Assembly: GCA_029547185.1 (NCBI GenBank)
Contig: JAKPPU010000145.1
Location: forward strand, 53,100 to 117,099
Length of the DNA stretch: 64,000 bases
DNA from: Deltaproteobacteria bacterium
GTDB lineage: Bacteria; Desulfobacterota; Desulfomonilia; UBA1062
Reading direction: 5' to 3'
In this document: one piece after another, positions 52,648-61,611 of the stretch
Position numbering within the stretch: position 1 is the first letter of the stretch
Layout of the letters: every line of letters begins with the position of its first letter
The notes under the pieces: model-generated
What the model was told of the DNA's origin: nothing
The model's input: the letters and a program-made list of their open reading frames with translations, nothing else
The model's database searches: none
Program-made: the position numbers and the translations under genes

Positions 52648-52862
52648 TTTTATTCCTCCTTTCCTTGATTCTTCTCTCGGGAATAATGATTCATCCCGAT
52701 GATAAGTCACTCACCAGCTGCCTCATGTAGCTATGCATCCAAGCGCCAGTCTCTGAACTTATCAGTGAAATGAATCCGGTTTTATAAACGATGGTGCCTT
52801 ATGTTATCGGCAGTATTACCTCGATTATCTAGATTAGATCCAATTATTAAGAGTATAATATG

Positions 52863-52892
52863 CTCAGAGGATTATTTCTCAAATAATCTGAG
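52863..52892. repeat. Inverted repeat in the 52648-53057 gene-free interval
   Basis: CTCAG-AGG-ATTATTT-CTC-AAATAAT-CTGAG; 12 paired bases with a 3-base bulge. On the minus strand TTGAGA with TATTAT 16 bases later could form a promoter for the DUF2795 gene, with the repeat overlapping the -35 as an operator. Nothing else is seen in this 410-base AT-rich interval. Confidence 0.4.
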
Positions 52893-53057
52893 ATAAGGTG
52901 TATTTAACGATTGTTAGATGCTACGAAAGCTGCCCAGCGTCACGCGGACGGCTTTTCACCCTTCTCGATCCCGGGAATGGATGCCTGACCGATTCTCTCT
53001 CGCACATGAGCCCACAAGGCACGTCAGGGCTGGCCCTTGCGGTGAGCACGGGCCTCT

Positions 53058-55859
53058 TTAGGATGCCTTCTTCCTTTTTCCCCGATGAACGTGTGGTCTG
53101 AGGTATCTCCCGGTGTGCGAGAATTCGCATTCGGCAAGCTCTTCAGGCGTTCCCGCGGCAACGACCTCTCCTCCTCCGTTGCCTCCTTCGGGGCCGAGAT
53201 CGATGAGGTAGTCCGCCGACTTGATGATATCCATGTTGTGCTCGATGACGAGCACGGTGTTGCCCTGATCGACGAGATGGTGGAGCACCTTCAGGAGCTT
53301 GCTGATATCATCGAAGTGAAGACCTGTCGTGGGCTCGTCGAGGATATACAGGGTCCTCCCGGTAGAGCGCTTCGAGAGCTCGCGCGCCAGCTTCGTCCGT
53401 TGAGCCTCTCCGCCGGAGAGGGTCGTGGCGCTCTGGCCGAGCTTGATGTAGTCCATGCCCACATCGACGAGGGTCTGGAGCTTTCGCTTGATGGAGGGCA
53501 CGGCCTCGAAGAGCTCGAGCGCCTGCGTGACGCTCATGTCGAGCACGTCGGCAATGGACTTGCCCTTGTACTTGATCTCGAGGGTCTCGTCGTTGAACCT
53601 CCTGCCCTGGCACTGGTCGCAGACCACGTACACGTCCGGGAGGAAGTGCATGGTGATCTTGATGAGCCCGTCTCCCTGGCACGCCTCGCACCGTCCTCCC
53701 TTGACATTGAAGCTGAACCTGCCCGGCTTGTATCCCCTGAGCCTCGAGTCCGGGAGCATGGTGAAGATCTCCCGGATGAGCGTGAAGACGCCGGTATAGG
53801 TGGCGGGATTCGAGCGCGGAGTCCTGCCGATGGGGCTCTGGTCCACGTTGATCACCCGGTCGATGAGCTCGGTGCCGGTGACGGCCTTAACGTTGTGGGG
53901 TACGGCGCGAAAGCCCGAGAGCACCTTCGTGAGGTAGGGATAAAGCGTGTCGATCACGAGGCTCGATTTGCCCGATCCCGACACCCCGGTTATGCAGGTG
54001 AAGAGACCGATGGGGATCGATACGTCGATGCCCTTCAAGTTGTTGGCCTTCGCCCCTTTGATGGTGATATGGCCCCTCTTCGCGGGCCGCCTCGCATTCG
54101 ATTCGTGGACTTTCAGCTTCCCCGAGAGATATCTCCCGGTGAGAGAGGCGTCCGATGCGACGAGCTCATCCGGCGTCCCCTCGAAGATGATCGAGCCGCC
54201 CTTTTCCCCGGCGCCCGGTCCCATGTCGATCACGTAGTCGGACGAGCGGATGGTGTCCTCGTCGTGCTCCACCACGATGAGCGTGTTCCCGAGGTCGCGG
54301 AGGTGCATGAGGGTGTGGATGAGCCTGTCGTTGTCTCTCTGATGGAGCCCGATCGTGGGCTCGTCGAGGATGTACATCACGCCCATGAGCGCGGAGCCGA
54401 TCTGGGTCGCCAGCCTGATCCGCTGTGATTCCCCGGAGGAGAGGGTGCCTGCGGACCTGGCCAGAGTCAGGTACCCGATGCCTACCGAGGTGAGGAACCC
54501 GAGCCGGCTCTTGATCTCCTTGATGAGTCTGCCCGCGATCTCCTCTTTCTTCGGCGTCAGCGAGAGGGTGACGAAGAAATCGAGGAGGCAATCGACGCTC
54601 ATCTCCGTGAGCTCGTGGATGTTCCGGCCTCCGACCTTCACATGGAGCATCTCCTGCTTGAGCCTGGCCCCGTGGCATTCCGGGCACGCCTTGTTGTTGA
54701 GGAAGCGGGAAAGATCGCTCCGGATCTCGCCGGTTTCGGTATCGCTGAGCCTCCGTTGGAGGTTCGGTATCACGCCTTCATAAGGCGCTCCCCAGGGGCC
54801 CCGAATGCCGTTTCCGTAGAAAATGGCCTGCTGGGTCTCGGGGCCAAGATCCTCGAAGGGTGTGCCCGGATCGAAGCCGAGCACCCTGGCGAGGTGACGG
54901 ATGAGCCGGGAGGCGAACCTTCCGGGCGGCACCCCCCAGGGAACAACCGCACCCTGCATAAGGGAGAGCCCGGGGTTGGGAACCACGAGCTCGGGATCGA
55001 CCTCGAGGAGCACGCCTAATCCCGTGCACCGGCTGCACGCACCGTGAGGGTTGTTGAACGAGAACATCCTCGGCGATATCTCGGGAAACGACACGTTGCA
55101 GACAGGGCAGCTGTAATGCTCGGAATAGATCGTCTCCCTGCCCTTGCCGTCGCGTATTTTGAGGACGCCCTCAGAGAGCTTGCATGCGATCTCGATGGAG
55201 TCGATGAGCCTCTGCTCGATGCCTTCCTTGAGCACGATCCTGTCCACGACCACGTCGATGCTGTGCTTTTTGTTCTTGTCGAGGGTCGGCACGTCCTCGA
55301 TATCGTACACCTCACCGTCGATGCTCACCCGGACGAAACCGTCCCTGGCGAGACCCTCGAAAAGCTTAGTATACTCGCCCTTCCTGCCGGTGACCACGGG
55401 CGATTCGACGATGACCTTTGCGCCGGGCCCTTGTGAGAGTACTGCCTGCGCCATCTGCTGAATGGTCATCGACTCGATGACCGCGCCGCACTTGTAGCAG
55501 TGGGGCGTGCCGATCCGGGCGAAGAGCACGCGCATGTAGTCGTAGATCTCGGTGACGGTCCCCACGGTGGACCTCGGATTGTTCGACGTGGTCTTCTGCT
55601 CGATGGCGATCGCGGGAGACAGTCCCTCTATGGACTCCACCTGGGGCTTGGGCATCTGCTCGAGGAACTGCCTCGCATAGGCGCTCAACGACTCGACATA
55701 CCGCCTCTGCCCCTCTGCATAGAGCGTGTCGAACGCGAGAGAAGATTTCCCTGATCCCGATACGCCGGTGATGACCACGAACTTGTTCCTCGGGATCCTT
55801 ACATCGATGCCTTTGAGGTTGTGCTCAGCAGCTCCTTTGATCTCAATGTATTCCTTCAT
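53058..55859 (-). CDS. uvrA: Excinuclease ABC subunit A
   Basis: 933 residues. DNA damage recognition ATPase of nucleotide excision repair. Two ABC modules: Walker A GVSGSGKSSLAFDTLYAEG (first) and GVSGSGKSSLVIDTLYPYL (second); signature motifs LSSGESQRIRLATQ and LSGGEAQRTKLAREL; zinc fingers CPVCNVSF with CSRCTGLG and CEACQGDG with CDQCQGRRF. Both C-terminal and N-terminal ends are intact. mfd, at 56889-60251, is the other repair gene, two genes upstream. Confidence 0.97.
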   Translation of the reverse strand: MKEYIEIKGAAEHNLKGIDVRIPRNKFVVITGVSGSGKSSLAFDTLYAEGQRRYVESLSAYARQFLEQMPKPQVESIEGLSPAIAIEQKTTSNNPRSTVGTVTEIYDYMRVLFARIGTPHCYKCGAVIESMTIQQMAQAVLSQGPGAKVIVESPVVTGRKGEYTKLFEGLARDGFVRVSIDGEVYDIEDVPTLDKNKKHSIDVVVDRIVLKEGIEQRLIDSIEIACKLSEGVLKIRDGKGRETIYSEHYSCPVCNVSFPEISPRMFSFNNPHGACSRCTGLGVLLEVDPELVVPNPGLSLMQGAVVPWGVPPGRFASRLIRHLARVLGFDPGTPFEDLGPETQQAIFYGNGIRGPWGAPYEGVIPNLQRRLSDTETGEIRSDLSRFLNNKACPECHGARLKQEMLHVKVGGRNIHELTEMSVDCLLDFFVTLSLTPKKEEIAGRLIKEIKSRLGFLTSVGIGYLTLARSAGTLSSGESQRIRLATQIGSALMGVMYILDEPTIGLHQRDNDRLIHTLMHLRDLGNTLIVVEHDEDTIRSSDYVIDMGPGAGEKGGSIIFEGTPDELVASDASLTGRYLSGKLKVHESNARRPAKRGHITIKGAKANNLKGIDVSIPIGLFTCITGVSGSGKSSLVIDTLYPYLTKVLSGFRAVPHNVKAVTGTELIDRVINVDQSPIGRTPRSNPATYTGVFTLIREIFTMLPDSRLRGYKPGRFSFNVKGGRCEACQGDGLIKITMHFLPDVYVVCDQCQGRRFNDETLEIKYKGKSIADVLDMSVTQALELFEAVPSIKRKLQTLVDVGMDYIKLGQSATTLSGGEAQRTKLARELSKRSTGRTLYILDEPTTGLHFDDISKLLKVLHHLVDQGNTVLVIEHNMDIIKSADYLIDLGPEGGNGGGEVVAAGTPEELAECEFSHTGRYLRPHVHRGKRKKAS

Positions 55860-55970
55860 TGGTGCTCCATGGCATATGATACCACTCTTTTATTTGCCCG
55901 AGAAATTGCATTATAGGCGCTCCGTTCCGAACCCTTTTTCCAGGGCCCCCGCCTTCCGGACCGGAACGGG

Positions 55971-56822
55971 TTATATGTATATTCCGATGAAATATGCGGA
56001 CATCATCTTGCGCAGCCAGTGGTTGAAGGCCTCTTCCTGATACTTCCTCACGAGGACCCCGGTGATCTCTTCCTTGGCCTCCTCGAGGCTTTTGTTCCCC
56101 CTGATTCCCTTCTCGACGATCTGATAAATGGCCTGCCCTTCCCTGCTCACGGGAACGGGGCCGATGATGTCTCCTGCCTTCCCGTTCGAAACCCTGATCC
56201 GTATATCGTCGGACAGGTCTTCTATCGGGGTCCATCCGATATCGGATTTTCCCGATGCGAGAACGTCGGAGTACTGTTTGGCAACCTCTTCGAAGGGTCT
56301 GCCTGACTTGAGCTCTTCACTCGCTTTCTGCACCTTGGCGCCATCCCCGCTGATGAGGATCTGGCGGAGCCTGACAGACTCCTTGCCGGCATATTCTTCA
56401 TGGCTGTCAAAGTATTCTTTGATCATATTGTCCGTGATCACCACCCGCGACCTCACCATCAGGTCCATGAGGGTGCTCTTCATGATGAGGTTCTTTGCGT
56501 TCTCGACCGAGATCTTCTGGCTCTCGGCATAGCTCTTTGCCTCGGCATCGTTCACGGGAGGAAGGCCCATCGAGTTGTAGATCTTCTTTATGACGAGGTC
56601 TTCCACCATGAGCTCGAGCACCTGCTTCTGCGTTCTCAGGCTGTCGTCCGGGGCGCCGAGCTCGTCCATCTTCTTGTGGAGATCGGAGTTCATGATGATC
56701 GAATTGTCCACCACCGCCACGATGCCGTCGATCATGTCGGCACGCGCCTGTCCCCAGGCGATTATAAGGAGCGCCGCCACGAGCAGGGCGCAATATCCGG
56801 ACATGCTGCGTCTTGATCTCAT
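55971..56822 (-). CDS. Periplasmic SurA/PpiC-type peptidyl-prolyl isomerase
   Basis: 283 residues from ATG 56822, with GAGGAAAA upstream. A signal peptide (SGYCALLVAALLIIAWGQARA) is followed by a SurA N-terminal-like helical domain (MIDGIVAVVDNSIIMNSDLHKKM), and one parvulin/PpiC domain (about 155-250: VRLRQILISGD, FEEVAKQYSD, GWTPIEDLSDDIR, VSREGQAIYQIVEK). Works as an outer-membrane protein chaperone. Only one PPIase domain is present, against two in E. coli SurA. Last gene of the operon with mfd and tilS. Confidence 0.9.
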   Translation of the reverse strand: MRSRRSMSGYCALLVAALLIIAWGQARADMIDGIVAVVDNSIIMNSDLHKKMDELGAPDDSLRTQKQVLELMVEDLVIKKIYNSMGLPPVNDAEAKSYAESQKISVENAKNLIMKSTLMDLMVRSRVVITDNMIKEYFDSHEEYAGKESVRLRQILISGDGAKVQKASEELKSGRPFEEVAKQYSDVLASGKSDIGWTPIEDLSDDIRIRVSNGKAGDIIGPVPVSREGQAIYQIVEKGIRGNKSLEEAKEEITGVLVRKYQEEAFNHWLRKMMSAYFIGIYI

Positions 56823-56888
56823 CTTCGTTTTCCTCGATGCTTCCAATATATTATCCCACAACCCATACCATGGGTGAGATCCTGCATG

Positions 56889-59800
56889 CTAGGCGATTCG
56901 ATAGAGGATGTCCCGTATCTCGTCCGATGCGTTCTCTTCTCCGATGGGGATCTCGGCAATCCCCTGGGGGTAGAGCCTGCCGTCCCTCTTCGTCACCAGC
57001 TCGATCAGATCCTTCAAGTTAATAATGCTATCACGGCCGAGGTATAACCTCAAATGGTTGTTTTGCCTCTCGAGCTTTTTCAGATGAAGCTTCTTCATCC
57101 GGTCCCTGATCTCAGCGATGGTGATGAGCTCTCTGACCGGCTGGGGGAGCTCGCCGTAGAGGTCGTTCATCTCTTCACGGATCTCCGGGAGCTCTTCAGC
57201 ATCAGCGGAGAACAGCCGCTTGTACAGCCCGAGCCGCAAGTGCTGATCCGGGCAGTATTCCTCGGGGATGTAGGCGTTCACCCGGATCTGGATCTCGGGA
57301 TCGACCTCGGCTGCGACCTCTTTCCCCTGGAGCTTTTCGACAGCCTCTTTAAGCATCTGCTGGTAGAGCTCATAGCCGATGGCCGTCACGTGGCCCCATT
57401 GCGCCCTTCCCAGGATGTCTCCCACGCCGCGGATCTCCATGTCGCGGAGCGCCATCTGGAACCCGGCGCCGAGCGACTCGTACTCCTTGATGGCGGCGAG
57501 CCTCTTCCTCGCGTCCTTCGTGATCTGGCCCACAGGCGGGGTGAGCAGGAGCGCGAATCCCTTGACCTTCGACCTGCCGACCCTGCCGCGGAGCTGGTAG
57601 AGATCCGCGAGGCCGAACTTGTCCGCCCTGTTGATGATGATGGTGTTCGCCGAGGGGATATCAATGCCCGAGGAGATGATCGCGGAAGTCACGAGCACAT
57701 TGACCGTCCTGTCGAGGAAGTCGGACATGACGCGCTCGAGCTGATGCCTCGACATCTGGCCGTGGGCGATCCCGACCCTCGCACTCGGGACCAGCTCTGC
57801 AATCTGCCCGGCCATCGCCACGATGGTCGCCACCTGGTTGTGGACGAAGAACACCTGTCCGCCCCGCAGGAGCTCCCGGAGGATCACCTGCTGGATGGTC
57901 TCCTCTTCGAACCTGCTCACGACCGTCTCGATCGACTTCCGGTCCGCAGGCGGCGTCTCGATCACGGACAGATCGCGGATGCCGGATATGGCCATGTTGA
58001 GCGTCCGGGGAATGGGCGTTGCCGTGAGGGTGAGAATATCCACCTCGGCCCGCTTGGCCTTGATCTTTTCCTTGTCCTTGACCCCGAACCTGTGCTCCTC
58101 GTCCACGATGAGGAGACCCAAGTCCCTGAACTTCACCCTGTCCGAGAGAAGGGCGTGAGTGCCGATGATTATGTCGACCCTTCCCTTCTCGAGCTCGGAG
58201 AGCACCTCCTTGTTCTGCGTCGAGCTCGAAAAGCCGGAGATGCCCTCAACCCGTACGGGCCACCGGGAAAGCCTATCTTTGAAGGTGGACAAGTGCTGCC
58301 TGGCGAGGAGCGTCGTGGGAACGAGCACGCACACCTGCTTGCCGGACATGACGGCGGCATAGGTAGCACGCAAGGCCACCTCGGTCTTGCCGTAGCCCAC
58401 GTCCCCGCAGATGAGTCTGTCCATGGGCCTGCGCGAGGCCATGTCGGAATAGACCTCCTCGACGGCCTTGAGCTGGTCCTCGGTCTCTTCATAGGGGAAC
58501 GTATCCTCGAACTCCTCGACCACGCCTGCCGACGTATCGTAGCTGAAGCCCTGGCTGCTCTCCCTCCTGGCATAGATGGCCAGGAGGTCGTTCGCCAGCT
58601 TGGCGACCGACTCGCGCGCCTTCTGCGTCGCCTTGTTCCACCTGGTGCCGCCCAGCTTGTCGATGAAGAAGGCATCCGTATCGCCGATGTAGCGGGCCAG
58701 GAGCGAGAGCCGGTAGACCGGCACATAGAGCTTGTCCCCGCCCAGATACTCGAGGAGGACGAAGTCGCTCTTGAACCCTTCGAGCTCGAGGCGCACCACG
58801 CCCTGGAAGATCCCGATGCCGTTTTCCTGGTGCACGACCGGGTCGCCCACGTTGAGCTGGGTGAAGGGGTTCAAAAGGGGCAGACCGCTCCTCGAAGGCT
58901 TCTTCCGCTTCCTGATGCCGAGCATCTCGTCCGCCGAGAGCACGGCGACGCCTTCAGAAGGCAGGATGAACCCGGCGGACAGGTAGCCGTCGAGGAGGAA
59001 GAGCTTTCCTCCCCATCCGCTCCTTTCGAGGATCGTGGGGCCGTCCGTCCGGGCATGCGGTACGCCCCGGCTGGAGAGGGCATAGGCGACCCTCTCGGAG
59101 AGCATCGAGGTGCCGGCAAAGAGGAAGACGTCGAAGCCGTCGTGCTGAAGCGACGTGATCGAGTCGATGAGGGCATCGCTCGCCTTTCCCGTCTGGGGGA
59201 TGGCCTGCACCGTCCTGAACTCCGGGCACTGCCCGCTCTCGGCGAACGACGTCGAGATGCGCGGCTGCAGTCTGCCGATCCCTTCGATAATCCTTTCCCT
59301 TCCGATCAGGGTTTCCTCGGGCGGGAGGTATCTGCCCCGATCCGTGTGCAGCCTCTCGTAGGCGTACGAGAACCTTGCCTGCACGTTCTCCCACCACAGG
59401 TCCATGATCGAACCGTCCGGGCATGCTGCGGCGCTTCCGGAGGGGAGATAGTCGAAGATGGTCCCGGGCTGCTCGTAGAACAGGGGCAGGTAGGACTCGA
59501 TGCCCGGCGGATAGATCCCCTGCTCGATGTCCGCGATCAGGCTCGCCATCGATGAGCCCTTCATCCGGCGGAGCCACGGCCTGGCGTTCTTCACGTGCGG
59601 GGTATCCATGATGATCTCGCTCGCAGGCAGGATGGTGACGCAGTCCAGGGTCTTACCCGAGCGCTGGGTATTGAGGTGAAACGTCTTCAATGAAGATACG
59701 GTGTCTCCGAACAGGTCGACCCGGACAGGCTCTTCCATGCCGGGAGAGAAGACGTCGACCACGGACCCCCTGATGCTGAACTGGCCGATATCGTCGATGA

Positions 59801-60251
59801 GCGCCTCCCTCGTGTATCCCATCTTGACGAGCCTGCAGGCGAGGTCGTCCCTGTCGATCTCGCTCTCCGTCTCGAAGCGTATGATCGAGGAAGCGAACTC
59901 GGCAACCGGCATGATGGGGGCTGCGATGGCCTCGAAGGGGGCGACGACGACCTGGGGACCGCCCTCGAGCAGCCGTGAGAGCACGGTCATGCGCCTGGCC
60001 ATGATCTCTTTCGAGGGGCTGTCGTCCTGGTAGGGCCTCACGTCGAGAGGCGGATAGATGCTCACGCTCGATGCATCCAAAAAGGCGGAGAGGCTTTCCT
60101 GGATCTGGTACATCTCGTCGATGCTCTCTACGAGCCAGAGGACCGGCTTGCCGCCGTGCCTGGCGACCGAAGCGATGATGAACGCCTGCAGAGAGACAGG
60201 AAGAGGGCCTATGGCCCGCATGGATGAGAGGCTCTGCTGAAGGCTATGCAT
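56889..60251 (-). CDS. mfd: Transcription-repair coupling factor
   Basis: 1120 residues. Removes stalled RNA polymerase and recruits UvrA. The N-terminal UvrB-like region runs to about 330; the RNA-polymerase-binding (CarD-like) domain is at about 465-535 (NVGDPVVHQENGIGIFQG); RecG-like helicase motif I is GDVGYGKTE at 616-624, motif II is DEEHRFG, and the TRG region is DLYQLRGRVGRSKVKGFA. The C-terminal TRCF domain follows. It overlaps the end of tilS by 8 bases, thus coupled, and is 66 bases upstream of the foldase gene. Confidence 0.97.
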   Translation of the reverse strand: MHSLQQSLSSMRAIGPLPVSLQAFIIASVARHGGKPVLWLVESIDEMYQIQESLSAFLDASSVSIYPPLDVRPYQDDSPSKEIMARRMTVLSRLLEGGPQVVVAPFEAIAAPIMPVAEFASSIIRFETESEIDRDDLACRLVKMGYTREALIDDIGQFSIRGSVVDVFSPGMEEPVRVDLFGDTVSSLKTFHLNTQRSGKTLDCVTILPASEIIMDTPHVKNARPWLRRMKGSSMASLIADIEQGIYPPGIESYLPLFYEQPGTIFDYLPSGSAAACPDGSIMDLWWENVQARFSYAYERLHTDRGRYLPPEETLIGRERIIEGIGRLQPRISTSFAESGQCPEFRTVQAIPQTGKASDALIDSITSLQHDGFDVFLFAGTSMLSERVAYALSSRGVPHARTDGPTILERSGWGGKLFLLDGYLSAGFILPSEGVAVLSADEMLGIRKRKKPSRSGLPLLNPFTQLNVGDPVVHQENGIGIFQGVVRLELEGFKSDFVLLEYLGGDKLYVPVYRLSLLARYIGDTDAFFIDKLGGTRWNKATQKARESVAKLANDLLAIYARRESSQGFSYDTSAGVVEEFEDTFPYEETEDQLKAVEEVYSDMASRRPMDRLICGDVGYGKTEVALRATYAAVMSGKQVCVLVPTTLLARQHLSTFKDRLSRWPVRVEGISGFSSSTQNKEVLSELEKGRVDIIIGTHALLSDRVKFRDLGLLIVDEEHRFGVKDKEKIKAKRAEVDILTLTATPIPRTLNMAISGIRDLSVIETPPADRKSIETVVSRFEEETIQQVILRELLRGGQVFFVHNQVATIVAMAGQIAELVPSARVGIAHGQMSRHQLERVMSDFLDRTVNVLVTSAIISSGIDIPSANTIIINRADKFGLADLYQLRGRVGRSKVKGFALLLTPPVGQITKDARKRLAAIKEYESLGAGFQMALRDMEIRGVGDILGRAQWGHVTAIGYELYQQMLKEAVEKLQGKEVAAEVDPEIQIRVNAYIPEEYCPDQHLRLGLYKRLFSADAEELPEIREEMNDLYGELPQPVRELITIAEIRDRMKKLHLKKLERQNNHLRLYLGRDSIINLKDLIELVTKRDGRLYPQGIAEIPIGEENASDEIRDILYRIA

Positions 60252-61512
60252 GGCAGGGAAACTCCGTCTTCACCCCGGGCCGTTCTTCGCTGTCGAAAAT
60301 GCCCGCAACAGAGACGATCTCCCCGTCATCCCGCACGACGACCGGCCAGAAGGGCCGCAGGCTTTTCATGATATCCCTGTCCGCAAGGAGCTTCACGATC
60401 TTTCTGCCGGCGCACCGCTCGCCACTGCCGGGAGACTTCAGCCTCATGGGACTGTCGATATTTTCGGAGAAAGCTATCTTCACGACCTGATTGAGCGGTC
60501 CTATCCGGTATTTGCCGGGCCCCGTCACCTCGATGTCGTAGTGCGGATCTGCACCTGCGGCGCTGAAGACGAGGCAGCCGCCGTCGCTGCGGACAGCGAC
60601 GCGCCTCCTGACCGTGTGTCCGGCCTTCCTTCCGAAGAGGACGTCGACGATGCCGTCGATCTGCAAGGCATCGATCCCGCGCGGCTCGCCCGTCATTTCC
60701 GAGATCAGCCCGATCATCATGCGCTTCAATACCGCCAGAGGCGCTTCGACGAGATCGGCCATCCGGTATGCCCGAACGATGCCCCAGTCGAACACGCACG
60801 AGCCGTGCTCGAGCTCGGCAGACAGGCCCTCGATCAACCCGCCCTCTTCCCTGGCAATGTCGGAAAGCCGGGAGATCGATTTCACCACGGTGGGATTGAT
60901 CCTCTTCATGACCGGGATGATCTCGAGCCGGATGAGATTGCGCGCGAGGGCAGTGTCCCGGTTCGTGCCGTCTTCGACATGCGGGATACCGTGCGTGCCC
61001 GCATATTCTTCGACCTGCTCTCGCGTGAAGGTCAGAAGCGGCCTGATGAGGCTGCTCGAACGATAGTCCATTCCGGCCAGGCCCCTGATGCCGCTTCCCC
61101 TGATGAGCCGGTACACGAGGGTCTCCGCCTGGTCGTCCATGGTATGGCCGGTAGCGGCGCTTGAGTATCCATGGTCTTTCATGCATTTCGATATTGCTTC
61201 ATACCTCTTCGACCTGGCCTGCTCTTCGATGTTCGGTGCATGAGCCTGCATTCCGAGCTCGTAGACGTGGCAGGGGAGCCCGAGACTTGTACAGTGGCCG
61301 GAAACGAAGAGAGCGTCCTTCCGGGAAGCCGCCCCCCTGATCCCGTGATCTATATGCACCACGCCTATCCGCAGCCGCAGCACGCCTGCGGCACGGACGA
61401 GCAAGTCAAGGAGAACGGTCGAATCGACACCGCCCGAGCAGCAAACGAGCACGGCATCGCCTTTACTGACCATGCACGGGCCGGTGAGGGTTGTCATGAA
61501 TGAATCGAACAT
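60244..61512 (-). CDS. tilS: tRNA(Ile)-lysidine synthetase
   Basis: 422 residues from ATG 61512; a TTG 21 bases upstream is the only other in-frame candidate. Adds lysine to C34 of the CAU-anticodon tRNA(Ile). PP-loop VCCSGGVDSTVLLDLL; GVVHIDHGIRG; SAATGHTMDDQAETLVYRLIRGSGIRGLAGM; C-terminal TilS domains contain KRMMIGLISEMTGEPRG and ERCAGRKIVKLLAD. Coupled to mfd by an 8-base overlap. Confidence 0.94.
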   Translation of the reverse strand: MFDSFMTTLTGPCMVSKGDAVLVCCSGGVDSTVLLDLLVRAAGVLRLRIGVVHIDHGIRGAASRKDALFVSGHCTSLGLPCHVYELGMQAHAPNIEEQARSKRYEAISKCMKDHGYSSAATGHTMDDQAETLVYRLIRGSGIRGLAGMDYRSSSLIRPLLTFTREQVEEYAGTHGIPHVEDGTNRDTALARNLIRLEIIPVMKRINPTVVKSISRLSDIAREEGGLIEGLSAELEHGSCVFDWGIVRAYRMADLVEAPLAVLKRMMIGLISEMTGEPRGIDALQIDGIVDVLFGRKAGHTVRRRVAVRSDGGCLVFSAAGADPHYDIEVTGPGKYRIGPLNQVVKIAFSENIDSPMRLKSPGSGERCAGRKIVKLLADRDIMKSLRPFWPVVVRDDGEIVSVAGIFDSEERPGVKTEFPCHA

Positions 61513-61611
61513 CGGATTGTTCAATAGTATCAATTTACAGCATGGTCAAGCCCTACGTAGGCTGCGGGAGGCGCTTTATAATTCCGGATGAGATGCCCTT
61601 ATGAAGGCGGT

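Noticed and set aside
53085..54428. A 447-residue open frame antisense to uvrA
   Set aside because: Shadow of uvrA with no motif.
57054..59555. An 833-residue open frame antisense to mfd
   Set aside because: Shadow of mfd codon bias; no recognisable motif, and mfd is intact on the other strand.
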